This document shows positions 11,344 to 24,006 of a stretch of DNA of 64,000 nucleotides, in pieces; position 1 is the first letter of the stretch, and every line of letters begins with the position of its first letter. The position numbers were made by a program, and so were the translations under genes. Under the pieces are notes generated by a model. That model had not been told where the DNA came from and searched no databases. It saw nothing but the letters and a program-made list of their open reading frames with translations. The DNA comes from Omphalotus guepiniiformis (Eukaryota > Basidiomycota > Agaricomycetes > Agaricales > Omphalotaceae): NCBI GenBank assembly GCA_028554645.1, contig JAQOOI010000061.1:496001-560000 (forward strand), in the 5' to 3' direction.

Positions 11344-13910
11344 ATGCCTCCCGTTCACACCAACAAACCAGGATATTTTGGAAAGGGCTCTGTCGAGGTC
11401 GCCCCAGCTGCTTCCCCAGAAGAAGGTCCCATTCGTCGTCTAGCAATAACCTCCGGCAAGCTCGTTACGCAGCCCTTTGAAGGGATAGACACTGTATACG
11501 ACGTGATTCAGTATGCTTCCCGGACTCATGGCACGAGGAGGGCGCTAGGGTGGCGGGATATCACCGATGTGCATGAAGAGGAGAAAGAGGTGAAGAAGTT
11601 TGTTGAGGGCAAGGAGGTCGTTGAGAAGAAGAAGTGGAAGTATTTTGAGCTCAGTGATTACAAGTATATCAACTTCATTGAGCTCAAGGATGCTATCTCG
11701 GAACTTGCGAGAGGTCTGGTGGAGATTGGTGTCACTTCAGATCACGTCTTCAATATTTTCTCTCAGACGAGGTATGGGGGAAAGGCTGGTTTTTTAAATG
11801 TCTTTCGTGTTTTACTCACTATGGCTTGTCTTTATCTAGTGTGAACTGGCAGTTGATGGCCCACGCATGTGGGTCAATATCAACACCCATTGCTACCGCT
11901 TACGACACTCTGGGAGAATCCGGTTTGACCCACTCGCTGAATGAACCAGAGTGCATAGGTCTCTTCACAAACGCGGAGCTGCTCCCGACTTTATACAAAG
12001 TCCTTGCCAACACCCCATCAGTCAAATACGTCGTGTATGATGGCGAACCACCCAAGGATCTCGTCAGCAAGATTGATGCCGTGCGCGAATCCATCCAAAT
12101 TTATTCCATCGAGCAGTTGCGCGAGCTCGGTAAATCCAAGCCCCTTGAACCTCTCGAAGCTCGACTTCCTAAGCCCGAGACTTTGGCGTGTATCATGTAC
12201 ACCAGTGGTAGTACTGGACCTCCCAAGGGCGTGTGCATTACGAACGCCAACCTCGTGGCGTCAATAGGTGCTGTCTATACTCTTCTAGGCCATCATCTTA
12301 CCTACGACGACACCTACCTCGCGTACCTCCCTCTCGCACACGTGCTTGAGTATATCGTCGAGCTCATTATGATGTTCGTCGGTATGACTTCTGGTTATGG
12401 TCGCGTGAAGACCTTGACGGACGCATCTGTGCGCAAGTGTAAAGGCGACTTGTCGACGTTCAAGCCTAGTATCATGGTTGGCGTTCCGGCTGTGTGGGAA
12501 ACGATAAGGAAGGGGATTATTGCGAAGGTGAACGCGGGGGGTATGGTGACGAAGAGTGTGTTTAATGGGGCTATGACGTTGAGGAGGAATAACGTCCCGG
12601 TGTTGGCTCAGTTGGCTGATGCTATTGTTTTGAAGGGTGTTAAGGCTGCTACGGGTGGTAGGCTGAGGATTACGCTGTCGGGAGGCGCTGCGATAAGTCA
12701 TGAGACGCAAAAGTTTTTGGATACGGCGTTGGTCACTATGCTTCAAGGTATGCTATATGCGCGCTTTCTATACATTTATTTACTCATTTTACTTTCAAGG
12801 TTACGGAATGACAGAATCCTGCGGGATGTGCGCTATTCTCCCTCCTGAAGCGATGCGCTACAGCGCCGTCGGTCTACCCGTACCCTCTATTGAGATCAAA
12901 TTCCTGGACGTTAAAGAAGCAGGGTATCTTTCGTCGAATAACCCACCTCAGGGTGAGGTTTGTATACGTGGGCCTTCGGTCACGAAAGGGTACTATAAGA
13001 GGCCTGATTTGAATGAGGACGAGACGATTTTCACGAAGGATGGGTGGTTGAGGACTGGTGATGTTGGGCAGTGGAATGCGGATGGGACGTTGAGTTTGAT
13101 TGATAGGTTCGTTTGGGTGGTGGTTCATCCTGCTTGCATTCGTGTCGCTAATGAGATTTTTATCTTCAGAGTGAAGAATCTCGTTAAGCTTCAGGGTGGA
13201 GAGGTACGGATGGGTTTTTTTCCCCTTAGGGTTAGCGTTGAAACTAACGAAAATTGATCTTGGATTGACAGTACATCGCTCTTGAACGCCTCGAGTCGAC
13301 GTATAAAGCGTGCAATTATGTGGCTAATATGTGTGTACATGCAACGCCTGATGCGAAGCAGCCTATTGCGATTATTATTCCGCATGAAGCGAATTTGAGG
13401 CATGCGATTCAGAGTGTGAATGGTATGTCTTTTTATTTTCTTCGCCGATCAATGCACGTACTCATATCCCCTCCCCCCCTCCCCCCTCCTCTGCCTTGCC
13501 CTCCCTCCGCGCCTACCCTCCCTCCGCGCCACGCACCCCAGACATCGACTCGTCTCAATCTCTCCCGGAACTCTGCCACAACCCCAAAGTCCAAGCGCTC
13601 GTCCTAAAAGAATGCAACTCAATCGGCAAGAAAAACGGATTCAAACCGATGGAAATCCTCCAAGGTGTAATTTTAACGCCTGATGAGTGGACACCTGAGA
13701 GTGGACTTGTTACTGCTGCTCAGAAGATACAGAGGAAGAAGATTGCGGATAAGTTTGAGAAGGAGATTAAGGTGTGTTTTTGAAGCTTTTTTCCTGTTTG
13801 TTTGGAGTTTTGGTTTTCGTTTGTGGCGGGGTTTTTTTTGGGGGGGTGGGAGCTCGAATGTATGCTAATTTTGGGTTTGTGTTCTTTAGGAGGCGTATAA
13901 GGATCAGTAA
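11344..13910 (+). CDS. Long-chain fatty acid-CoA ligase (FAA1-type), seven exons, 692 aa
   Basis: Exons: 11344-11771, 11840-12747, 12800-13106, 13170-13203, 13272-13422, 13542-13771, 13890-13910. The enzyme activates long-chain fatty acids with ATP and CoA through an acyl-adenylate. AMP-binding motif YTSGSTGPPKG lies at about 263-273, the adenylate-contacting QGYGMTE at about 445-451, the DGWLRTGD motif at 526-533 with the catalytic Asp, and the hinge DRVKNLVKLQGGEYIALERL just after. Length matches yeast Faa1 (about 700 aa). The ATG sits directly downstream of a CACCACCATC context, which is good for a fungal start. The last exon codes for only six residues. No transmembrane segment is obvious; these enzymes associate with the ER, lipid droplets or peroxisomes. 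Supplies acyl-CoA for lipid synthesis and beta-oxidation. Confidence 0.93.
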
Positions 13911-14789
13911 AATTGTGGTGGGATTTGATGTATGATGTTGTGGGAGCGGAAATGGTTTTGATAGACGGATTTGGACGTGGAATGGGATGTGGATGTGTGT
14001 TACGGGTCGCCTCTCTCTCTCTCTCGCCTCTTCTCTTTCTCTTTCTCTCCTTCTTTGCCTTTTCTGTTCTATCGGTTTTCTCCCTCCTGTCCTTGCTTGC
14101 CAATACCTGAACCTTCTCATCGATTCATCCTGGACCCTTTACTCGTCATCCCTTCGTTGTGTACACGTGTATTCCCCTCATACGCTCACGTATACACATG
14201 AGTACATACACTGCAATGGACATTATTTCATTTTCCTCTCTTTGGGGATGGAGTGGTCTGAGCGTTGTGAGTACGAGAGTACGTGTTACCGTACGGCGGC
14301 TATATCCTGCTATCTCCCGACGTGGCCCGGTACATAGGATTTCGGAATCAAAAGTTGGAGTTCGAGTCTGTTTTCTTTCCGAAAGTGTGTTCTTGTTTCT
14401 TCGAGACAGATAATACTAAATGGGGTACTTAAGTTGATATCGAATGCAGCACAATAAAGCTTTCGAGGCCTAGGAACGCTGCAGTTCCACGCTCGTGAGT
14501 TCGTAAGGCCCAATCATCTGAGCAATTTCTTTACCCTACCAGGGGCCCGGACTTTTCTTAACGTTCTTGTGCAGTGTCTTCCTCACCCGAAACTCTTCAT
14601 ACTACGAATCGAATAGCACTAGCTTTCCGAGCATTTGTGCCAGTGGGATGGGATAGTTTGGTGAACATCCATCCATCCACCCTCCGCGGGTAGCAATACT
14701 TGGGTAATACAATTGATAACAACAGAGTCACCTCATGTATCACTGTCTATAGTGGTATTGTATACATCATAATGAGGTTAGAGTATATC
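13911..14789. other. Intergenic region with CT-rich microsatellite
   Basis: Downstream of the acyl-CoA synthetase gene. A CT-rich run at about 14010-14060 opens accidental reading frames on both strands. No gene is supported. Confidence 0.5.
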
Positions 14790-14871
14790 GACTTCGTAGC
14801 TCAGCGGTAGAGCGTGTGATTCCAGTTCTGGAGTTTCCACAAGGTCATCCGTTCAATCCGGGTCGAGGTCA
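14790..14871 (+). tRNA. tRNA, probably Trp (CCA), with intron
   Basis: Acceptor 14790-14796 pairs with 14864-14870 (one T-G pair), discriminator A. The D arm reads GCTC-AGCGGTA-GAGC. The T arm 14847-14863 has a TTCAATC loop. The anticodon stem TGTGA pairs with CCACA except for an A-C mismatch next to the loop, and the loop reads TTCCAG, giving CCA. The proposed intron (about 14826-14835) contains CTGG, which pairs with the CCAG of the anticodon, the anticodon-intron pairing usual in eukaryotic tRNA precursors. A T-run at 14891-14896 can terminate Pol III. Discriminator A fits eukaryotic Trp. The amino acid assignment is less certain than the tRNA call. Confidence 0.75.
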
Positions 14872-14890
14872 TACGTATGTTATATCCGTC

Positions 14891-14896
14891 TTTTTT
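14891..14896 (+). terminator. Pol III terminator of the tRNA at 14.8 kb
   Basis: Six T residues 20 nt after the tRNA 3' end. Confidence 0.55.
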
Positions 14897-15140
14897 CATC
14901 TTGATTGTCGAGTCGGCTTCCTTTTGACTAGAGATGTAAGCTAAAGATCGAGCCAGGACACAGCGTGAAAGACACAAGATATGGCAAAATACATGGAAAC
15001 GTGGACAATATGCAAATAACAGAACGACAAAGTGATGTAACGAAACATAGCACGAACAACAGTAAACCAAGGAGTAGACATACGAAATTACATACATACA
15101 TTCTAGATTCAAGATGGTTGGGACGTCAAAGTCAGTATCT

Positions 15141-18100
15141 TCAACCTCCTTCGATAATGCTACCAATTGCCAAAGGGTTCTTCTTTCCACGCTCTCCATC
15201 TCTACCCTCACCCCGTCCTCTATCATCCCCACGAGCAAGATCTCTACCTCTTTCCCTGTCCCTACCAGAAATACTAATATCACCAGACCTCTCCCCACGT
15301 CCACCACCTCTTGACAACGATTCATCCCTCGAAGACCGACTACTACTCCGTAGCTGTATCACATTCGGATACGACCCTCCTACTCCTCCACCTGAAGTAG
15401 CAGTACTCGATATAGACTGTACACCCACAACTCTCAACGGTGCAAGTTGAATTCTATCCCCTGGACCACCCAATGCGCCTACCATCGGTCCTTGTTGACC
15501 ATGACCTTGCTGAGGCTGAGGTGCAAGCGGCATACCCTGATGTTGCGCTTGGGGAGGCTGTTGACCAGTGGGAGGTTGTTGTTGTTGTTGTTGTTGTTGT
15601 TGAACGTACCCGCCAGCCTGAGGACCCATGACGTTAGGTCCAGGGTACGTTGCTCCCCAAAGATCAGGTACAGCCGGTGGGGTACCCCATACATCATTGT
15701 TCATACCAGCGGCAGTCATTCCTCCTGGCGTAGTAGGCATCACTCCTCCAGGTGTACCCCCATTTCCATAGTTCACGTACCCATAATAATGTGTCGGATG
15801 ACTCGGTGGTCGCATTGGCTGTTGAGGCTGTTGTTGTTGTTGATGCGGTGGTGGTGGGTATCCTGGGTACTGTTGAGGTTGTGGTTGATACGCTCTCGGA
15901 CTACCAGCTCGTGGTGGAGGAGGACCAGTAACAGGCGCAGAAGGGTTAGCTCCATAGGCATTATAATCAACATATCCTCCAGCATTAGCACCTTGTCCTT
16001 GAACAGCAGTAGGCGTAGATACTTGTTGTTGTTGAGTAGCTCCCGAAACAGCAGCAGCACCGATAGCATTAGGCGATGAAGTTCCAAACCCCTGCTGTTG
16101 TTGCTGTTGAGCCGCTGGCTGACCTTGTTGCGGTGGGACAGGAGGTACACCTGACATCGGAGGAGGAGGAGGGTGAGGTTGTTGACTCTGATCATAATAT
16201 CCATACGGCGCAGGATGAGCATACGGCGGCGGCGGAGCATACATCCCAGACTGAGGCTGATGAGGATGCCCCATCGGCTGTCCATAATCATACCGCACAG
16301 CAGTCTGTTGCTGGTATGGATACTGCTGTTGCTGAGCTTGCTGCATCTGTTGGTGCTGAGGCGCATTATATGGATCTGGAGGAAGCGGTGGAGCGTACAT
16401 GCCCATTTGCTGCTGCTGGGGTTGTGGTTGAGGTTGAGGTGCACTCCAGCCGCCCGCAGTGTGATATGGAGGGTACCCTTGTGGAGTGTGAGGAAGAGGA
16501 GGATGCGGAGCCTGATGTTGATGCATCGGGGGAGGAGCTTGTGGGTGTCCGTACGGCGTAGCAGATGGAGGCGGAGCAGGATATCCGTACTGATGTACGG
16601 GTTGATACGGCGGGCCATAAGACGGATGTGGGGGAGGAGGCAGATGTTGTTGATGAGGTGGCATAGGAGCCATTTGCGCTGATGGCGGAGGGGGAGGTTG
16701 CTGCTGAACTTGACCGTGATACTGCTGTTGCTGCTGCTGCTGCTGCTGTGGGTCGTAACCATGAGGAGGGTGATAAACCGCATTCTCAAACCTTCCTTGT
16801 TGCATAGGCACACCAGACCCAGATCCTACGCTCCCACTCTGGGCGCTGGTAGCAGAATTGGGTGTTGCGGAGGACGGTTCAATGATCGCACCCTGAGGAG
16901 GAGGTATAATCGGCGGCGGGTGATTACCACTAGACGTTGCTGCTGTAGACCCAGCAGTCGGAGTAGCTCCGCCACTCCCACCACCTGACGAAGCAGTCGA
17001 GTTCGGCGTTGGACCAGAAGGAACAATAGTAGCTCCAGGAGGTGGAGGAATTCTCACACCCGGCGGTAAACCACCAATACTAACGCCACTTCCTGCAAGA
17101 GCGGGATCAATGATCGGAGTAGGAGCTTCGCGAGTTGCTCCGGGTGGTGGTGGAACCATAGGAACTGTCATTCCAGCGGAAGGAGCAGGAGCAGGTGTAG
17201 GTGGCCAAGGAGCAGGAGCGATAGGCTGATGTTGCGCTGGCTGATAATAATTATCAACCCTCGCTCTCTTCGAATCGCGTCGCGAATTTTTAGACTTGGC
17301 CTTTGGAGTCCTATCCTTATCCCTACCATCTTTATCACGTCGTTTGCCTGATTTATTCTTTCCTGCTTTCCTACTAGATTTTCTTCGCCCAGAGTTCGGA
17401 TCTTCATATTCTCCGTCATTGTCGTCGACGCCACCGTCATCGACATCCATCCCGTCATCATCACTGCCGCTACCGCTATCGCTTCCATCGTCGCTACCAG
17501 CACTTCTACCGGGACTTCGCCTATCGGTGCTTGGATCACCACGGTCACGATCGAACCCAGGTTGCATCTCCATAGGTAACGGCTGCAGCGGGCCACCACC
17601 AGGTACGGCTCCGGGTGGGGGAGCCAGTGGATGGTGTTGACCCGATGGGCCTCCAATTGGAGCATGAGGAAATCCCGTATAAGTGTGTCCGCCTTGCGAA
17701 TACCCTTGCTGTGCTGGTGTCTGAGAGGTACTGCTGAATGCGTTCTGCTGTGAGCTAGATTGAGCGCCAGATACAGGCTGAGGCTCGAGAAGAGGTACAG
17801 GTCTCTTTCTGACTCGAATATCCTTTCGAATGCGGATTTTGATGCCTTGATCGGCGAGGGAGCATGATAGTGGTGTTGATTCTATGATGCAGGGTGTTAG
17901 CTCGGGTAATGATAGAGGATATGATTTACAGTACCTTCCATTCCAGGGAACTTTTTGGCAGTGTATACATAGAAAGGGGCGGAGAAGATAGATTTACAGT
18001 GTCGTACATTGTTGCTATCAGTAGAAGACAAGTCAGTAGGTACTCAACAAACAGAGGCTGAGTAGGCACTCACCCAACAACTTCGAATAGACTTAATTTA

Positions 18101-19181
18101 AGCCTGTAACTTCCCTCAGTCCTGACACTAAGATCCGGAAAAACAAAAAATCCTGCATCCTCGTTATTATGATGAGGATCCTTTAAATGATACAACGACG
18201 AGACCACAGATCCAGTCGTACACCTAGTCCGTCCGTCCTACAGAAAAGGCCACAAACCCGTCAGCAAGGGAGACCCAACAAGCAAAAAAAAAAACAACCG
18301 TCCTTCAACCAATGCAACTCGGTATCATCATCAGGCTTCGCAAGACTCGCAAACATAAAATAGTACGGATTCTGAAGGTACGACTGCGCATAAGCCCCCA
18401 CCGTCGCAGCCTGCTGCGAATCCACAGCAGACGTAGACGTTCCCCCACCACCACTTCCGCTCGCATGAGAATGATACGGCGGCGGGGGGTTATTATGCGA
18501 TAGGTAGGGGGACGTATGTGTCGGAGTAGCAGAATCATCTCTATCCCTATCACGTTCACGCTCCCAATCTTTATCTCCTCTACCTCTCTCCCCACGTTCT
18601 CTTCCTCTGTCAAAGTCCCGCTCGGCCCTATCACGATCACGATCCCAGTCTTTGTCTCCGCGGTCACGGTGTTCACGACCTGACCTGTCTCGGTTCCCGC
18701 GTTCGTCAGAATCAAGGCCTATACGGCTACTTGCGCTGGGCGTCGGACTACCAGGGACACTCGAGGGGGAGCTAGGGAGTCGTGTCGTGCGGTCATGGCT
18801 TGTTCGGTCATATGAGGTTGTTGAGTAGGTGTCTCGGGATTCTCGGTGGTGAGAAGAAGATGGGTACGAGGTGTGGGGGTGTTGTTGCTGTTTATGGGGG
18901 TTGTTATGGGGATCAATGACTCGAAGCTGGACTATTGGTGGTGGGTCTATAGGTCGACGGTCGGCTAGAGATTGAAGGATATTAGCAGTTTAACAAAAGA
19001 ATGTTAGAGGAACACAATTACCCTTTCCTCCTACACCGCACATTCGAGCCTGTTTAGGCTCTTGACGCACGGTCAATTCATACTCTCTAGGGTGATATGG
19101 CAATGGGAAAGGAGGTCCGGCGGCGTAGGCATAAGATGGCGGGTTCAAATGCGCGGTCATCGTTACAAAGTTGTAATTCAT
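15141..19181 (-). CDS. VelB-like velvet-domain regulator, five exons, about 1268 aa
   Basis: Exons: 19181-19022, 18964-18299, about 18233-18074, 18014-17935, 17881-15141. The velvet domain is split: [16 protein letters not shown] and [18 protein letters not shown] at about residues 34-75, then an insertion of about 160 residues rich in Arg-Asp/Arg-Glu, then [44 protein letters not shown] and [20 protein letters not shown]. An insertion inside the domain is characteristic of VelB. Velvet proteins bind DNA and form VelB-VeA/VosA complexes controlling development and secondary metabolism. A tail of nearly 900 residues is Gln/Pro-rich with several polyQ runs. The third exon's acceptor is abnormal: the canonical AG at 18238-18239 gives a 4-nt frame error, discussed separately. 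An alternative first exon may exist at 19758-19676. Confidence 0.85.
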
Positions 19182-22100
19182 GCGGCATAAAGAGCAATGA
19201 AGCAAGAGAGAGAAGAAAGCAAACAGTCAGTACCCCGTACAGAACACGAACGAAATGAAAGCAAAAGACTGCATAGATGCGAAGAAAGGACGTGTCGTTG
19301 TTACATTCCTTCACCAGGACCCAAGGACGAGGACTCGGATCGCCGACCAATAAAGATTACATTCTTTTTTCCAAATAACCCATTTCCCATCTTGAACTCT
19401 GCCGGTTCGTTCCAACGTTTGATCCTAGCTTTCCTTTCCCACAAAGTCCCAACATTTCTCCTTCTACGTATGCTCACACCAGAGCAACAAGTACAACCCA
19501 GAAACCGGGTCATACATAAATCAGTCTATCCCGCTAGACATATCGTTCCGACTGGTACCACAACCACAGATCCAGAGTCGAGGACACCCAAAGATCGCAC
19601 TCCAACGAATCCATCCAACCCAGAATAAAGAAAGGGGGAGGGAAATGTTCGAATGAAGCTTTTCCAAACACTCACAGTCTGTCCCGGTAGCTGTCGAACG
19701 GATATGGTACAGGCGGCGCATTTGCGATTACCGATGCTGACGAAGGGTTCGAGGCCATGTCCTGCAAAGCCTAGCTATAAAACAGAGAGGCAAGATGAAA
19801 GTTCAAAGGGAAGAAGCAAAAAACTTCCAAGTCGATTCGTGATTCCAAGTCTGTCGCCAGTCCTGTCAGCAGAAAACACCTTTGAAAGTGCGGACGCACT
19901 ATCAATCGACCACACCTGCTAAATTTGGTAATCGCTTAGTCATATCCACTTCCTTGGGTCATCAAGACATACTTGTCTTCTGGTTCACTCGAACCAAACT
20001 TAAACCTTACTGCTTCTCGGAAACGAATCCTTGGTTCAATCTTCCTTCCCTTGGTAAAACATGTAAATGAAAGGGCACGTTGAGCTTGGAATACATGCAC
20101 ATATCAGATCGTCAAGTCTGGACCCTAATTCAAGAATGTACGCTGCCTTTGGAGGTGAGTTTAGTGACTCCTTAACAGCTCGATTTCATCTACGACAGCA
20201 GATAGTAATCTTTGACTTTGCATTATTTTCAGACTCGCTTTTCAGAAAAGGTATCTGCTTTCTATGACCATCCCACAGCCGGAAAGAATATCTCACACCG
20301 AAAGTAAGTAACTTAATCGTGTCGCGCTTCTATGACATATCCTGGGTACACAAGACCAGGTATAAATACGACTGCCACGTAACCTCGTCAAGCCGAACGG
20401 GAGCTATGATACCGCAATTCTCATTTAACCAACCAACATACTAGAAGGCCACCTCATCACCCAGCTAATACATACAAAAGGTCACCAATCGCATTCTCAT
20501 CACAACCCTCCCGCCTATTTTTACTCAAAATGGGGCTCTCGAATTTCATCAGCCGTGTTCCCGGTCCAAGTCTCGGTCCCAACTTACCATCTTCAGCATA
20601 AAAACATGGTACGGCTGGGGTTACGCCATCATGTATTACCATTTCGCGGAAGTCAGTCCTGGGATATCTCTTTGTTCTTTCCTTTTTTGATAGCTTAACG
20701 TTCGTGCCAAGTCCCTGATATTTGAACATGGGGACTCTAGGATCATCATGATGATCTTTGAAGACGATTTAGAATAGACTACAGTACGTTCCGTCTCTAC
20801 GCGAATCTTGATTCCTAGGTTCTCCGAGCACTTCCCGACTATGTATTCGCAGCCACTAAACGGGAGCGATAATCTTAGCTTGTACCCAGCGTCGAACTAT
20901 TCTCGAACAGATTGTCTTGTATTTCGCTTCATGGTACGTTGAACGTTCATCGTTTTCCCGCAATCCTTCCTTGCTTACGGTCTTGCACGGTGTACCACCT
21001 AGACTGATCACGTTCGTGTTGCCCTGGAGAACAAAAAAACCACAGACGACCTCTACATAGTCTTATGATTGATCACTTATACACAGGTGGAAGTTTCGCA
21101 CCCAAATTCATCTAATCACTTGACTATCCAAACTTATTCCAAATCATTCCATTCCCCTTGTCTTCAAGAAAACAAGTCTTCGCGAATTCATATACTTACG
21201 ATCCCTCGCATCCTCCTATATAACAGCGCACAGAATAAACACAACACAAACATCGCAAACTATAATCTTAACAGACACAACTATACATAGCCTGACTACG
21301 CGGCGCTCTCGCTCTCGCTCGCGGTCAAACTCAATCTAATCATACGGAATGTCATATCTTATGATGGTTGATGATTTTTGGCATGTACGTATATCACTCT
21401 CTCCAATGGTCTTTTTTCAAGAACAAAGCATTTCTGATGTTAGTAGTGATTAGGTTGACCAACGCACGCAGGGAAACTTTGCAATAAATCGACATCGTTG
21501 GGAATCGAAGGAAGAATGTCGAAGGGGGGTTCGTAATTGGGACACCTACGATAATGTAGGTCGGATCAATACGCGAGAGCGAGGGACAATCAGATGAGAG
21601 TATGTACCACCTACTTACTTAGCAGCCAATGGACGAAGGATTGCTGACTTGAGACCCGAAAAGTCGTTTTCAGTTCAGGTTCGGAAAGGAATAAGCCAGC
21701 CTATGGTCACGCGGACTCAATCAACGCAATGAATTCAACGAGGGGGTACCGTACGTACACTGACTTGTCTCTTTTCCTCGCCGTCAGTCACACTTACCAG
21801 CGAGACGCTCAACAACTCAATGCCTAACCCTCCTGACATCTAACACGATACGTATTGTAGTAATACAGAACTAGAACCTATGCAGGGACACGACACGTAC
21901 TGAATATGTATATGAATCACAAGACACGTCCCACTGACTCCCATGGCTTCCTCCAGGCTGTAGTTCGCTATGGCTTCAAGTTCCTATTGGCCGGCCTTGG
22001 CAAGACATTAACATTAGACAGAGCCAAGAGACCCCGAGACCTTGACACCATACATGCAACACCTCAGGAAACTTCAATCCCAAAACCGACGAACACACAA

Positions 22101-23143
22101 CATACTTATTCTTATTCTTACCTAGGGTCCGTGTTATATTCATCCTGTCATTCCGGTGAAAGTAGAAGTACAGTAGTGGAAGTAAGTAACGTATCTAACG
22201 TATCTCGGAGATATAGTGGGTATATCGTACTTACTGTAGAACCTTCTAGTTACTCATGGCATGGCATGGCATGGTAATTCACGGAGTTGGAACGTACATA
22301 GCTAAACGCTTTCAACGTTCAACGACTGGGTTAGTTAAGCTACTAAGGTTCGTAAGTAAGTCGTAGCAGAACTGATATGATTTCTCGACTCTAGAAATCG
22401 CTGAATTTGGTCTTCCAGAACTCAAAGCATATACCTCGGTATTAATCTATACAACTTCGCGAGGATTTAAACGTTCGAATTCCTACACTATACACACACA
22501 TACCCTTCTCTCCGAGGTATACGACCAAGCAGATCCCATCCAAACTAACGTTACACCTTCCTTCAAGTTCCTGCGATTTACACGCACTACTTACAACAGT
22601 AAGTAACGGCACGAGCTTGCGGCGAATCATAGAACACGAGAATGTGAATGTAAGTGGCGGAAACAACGTTGAATGCAAGATCCGGGTCTGTCGTCTGTCG
22701 ATTCGATTTCTATGGGTACATACATACATACAGCCTGAGAGTGTTGTAGTTGAAACGAGTTCCGGTTTTTCGGACGGTGGATGTACATACCCCACTGGTG
22801 GCATACCCAGACCTGGTTCAAATGTCGAGTCCGAGTCAACGCCTGCATGGAAGTAATTATTACGGCGAGTTGGCAGGTTCTTAAACAGTTTCTTTTAACT
22901 ACGTATACAGTTTAAAGGTACTTGTCTTATATTTGCCCCAATTGTGGCACATCATGGTGGTAGGCCCGAATGAAAGAACGAGCTCGTAAGTAAGTACTAC
23001 AAAAACCGACCGTGAAGGTGGACTAGAAGAATGCGACCTCTATAATTAACGTGGCAAGTAATCATCATACATAGTTTTGGGTTACAGATTACTAACAATC
23101 ATGAAACAAAAGAAAATAGATATTGCTGAACATTCATCAGCTA
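19182..23143. other. 3.9-kb intergenic region, no supported gene
   Basis: Holds the velvet promoter and possibly an alternative velvet first exon (19676-19758). Open frames up to 123 codons (21906-22277, + strand) and 90 codons (20457-20729, - strand) have true ATG codons but no recognisable domain and composition like the surrounding DNA. A short CATGG tandem repeat lies at about 22256-22274. Confidence 0.5.
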
Positions 23144-23228
23144 TGATCCCTGCCCGGATTGAACGGACGACCTTGTGGAAACTCCAGAGACTCTGGAATC
23201 ACACGCTCTACCGCTGAGCTAAGGGATC
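23144..23228 (-). tRNA. tRNA, probably Trp (CCA), with 13-nt intron
   Basis: Read on the minus strand, the acceptor GATCCCT pairs perfectly with AGGGATC and is followed by discriminator A. The D arm is identical to the tRNA at 14.8 kb, and so are the anticodon arm, including the A-C mismatch, and the 3' intron border. The intron (about 23180-23192) again contains CTGG pairing with the anticodon CCAG. The T arm is GTCCG-TTCAATC-CGGGC. A T-run follows on the minus strand (23113-23116). Because its acceptor stem is perfect, this is the better of the two copies. Confidence 0.78.
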
Positions 23229-23855
23229 GTCACTTCAAGTCGATTTTAGTGATCCCAAGAAACCTTTGGCCCCTTGTACTGGTGGTAAATATCCGCAGGG
23301 GCACTGGCAGAAGCCTGGAAAAACAAATCAAGATACTCGAACCTGACCAGTCGTGGTCACTACCGTCGGGAGCCGAGCGACAATGTATTTCCAATACAAG
23401 TAACCGTGCCCATGGGGGTCGCAAGCTGCAGCGGGTGTACCCCGCATTGAGTTGCGCAAGAAACTGCAGAGGAAAGAAAGCATTAGGTACCGTAGTCTTG
23501 GATGAAGAAGATGAAATACCTAGAACATCTTGTATCTTTTGTGTGTTCAAGCAGTCCGTATACTTCACGCTTTGAGCCTTCGAAGGCGCGGTTCCTTTCG
23601 GGCCGATATCGGACCGCACCTCAAATTCACCAAGTCATCAGGCGCCCAGGCCTTTCCCTCAAGTTTCAACTTTCCCTTTCCCTTGAACTTCACGAACGTC
23701 GGGCCCTCGGCGTCCACCGCCTTTTCGTTGTCCCGACGTACGGAGCTTTTGCACTAACTCTGCAGTACTTTCTATCAGAAAAGCTGATGGCAAATGCTTC
23801 GTTTAAAGCGTAGCCCTTAATATACCCCATGGTGCTCCGCTCCGGCTTCTGGGCA

Positions 23856-23861
23856 TATAAA
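23856..23861 (+). promoter_or_regulatory. TATA box of the MFS transporter gene
   Basis: TATAAA within GGGCATATAAAGCGGC, 146 nt before the ATG at 24007; normal position for a fungal gene with a leader of about 100 nt. Confidence 0.5.
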
Positions 23862-24006
23862 GCGGCAACTTACAACTCCTCTCGACGCACGAGGCGATAG
23901 GAAGTTCTTTTCGAGTCTTTTTTAGCCTCGTACGACTTTTTTGCTTGTCTGGTTTATACGACCTTGAACTTGAACTTGAACTTAAACTTGGAAGTTAGTT
24001 CACGAG

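Noticed and set aside
15447..16813. Long ORFs on both strands across the velvet tail
   Set aside because: Products of CAG/CAA and CCN codon repeats read in other frames.
20457..20729. 90-codon minus-strand ORF with ATG
   Set aside because: No family recognised, isolated, and no conserved motif; indistinguishable from chance.
21906..22277. 123-codon plus-strand ORF with ATG
   Set aside because: Composition like the surrounding intergenic DNA; ends in a CATGG tandem repeat.
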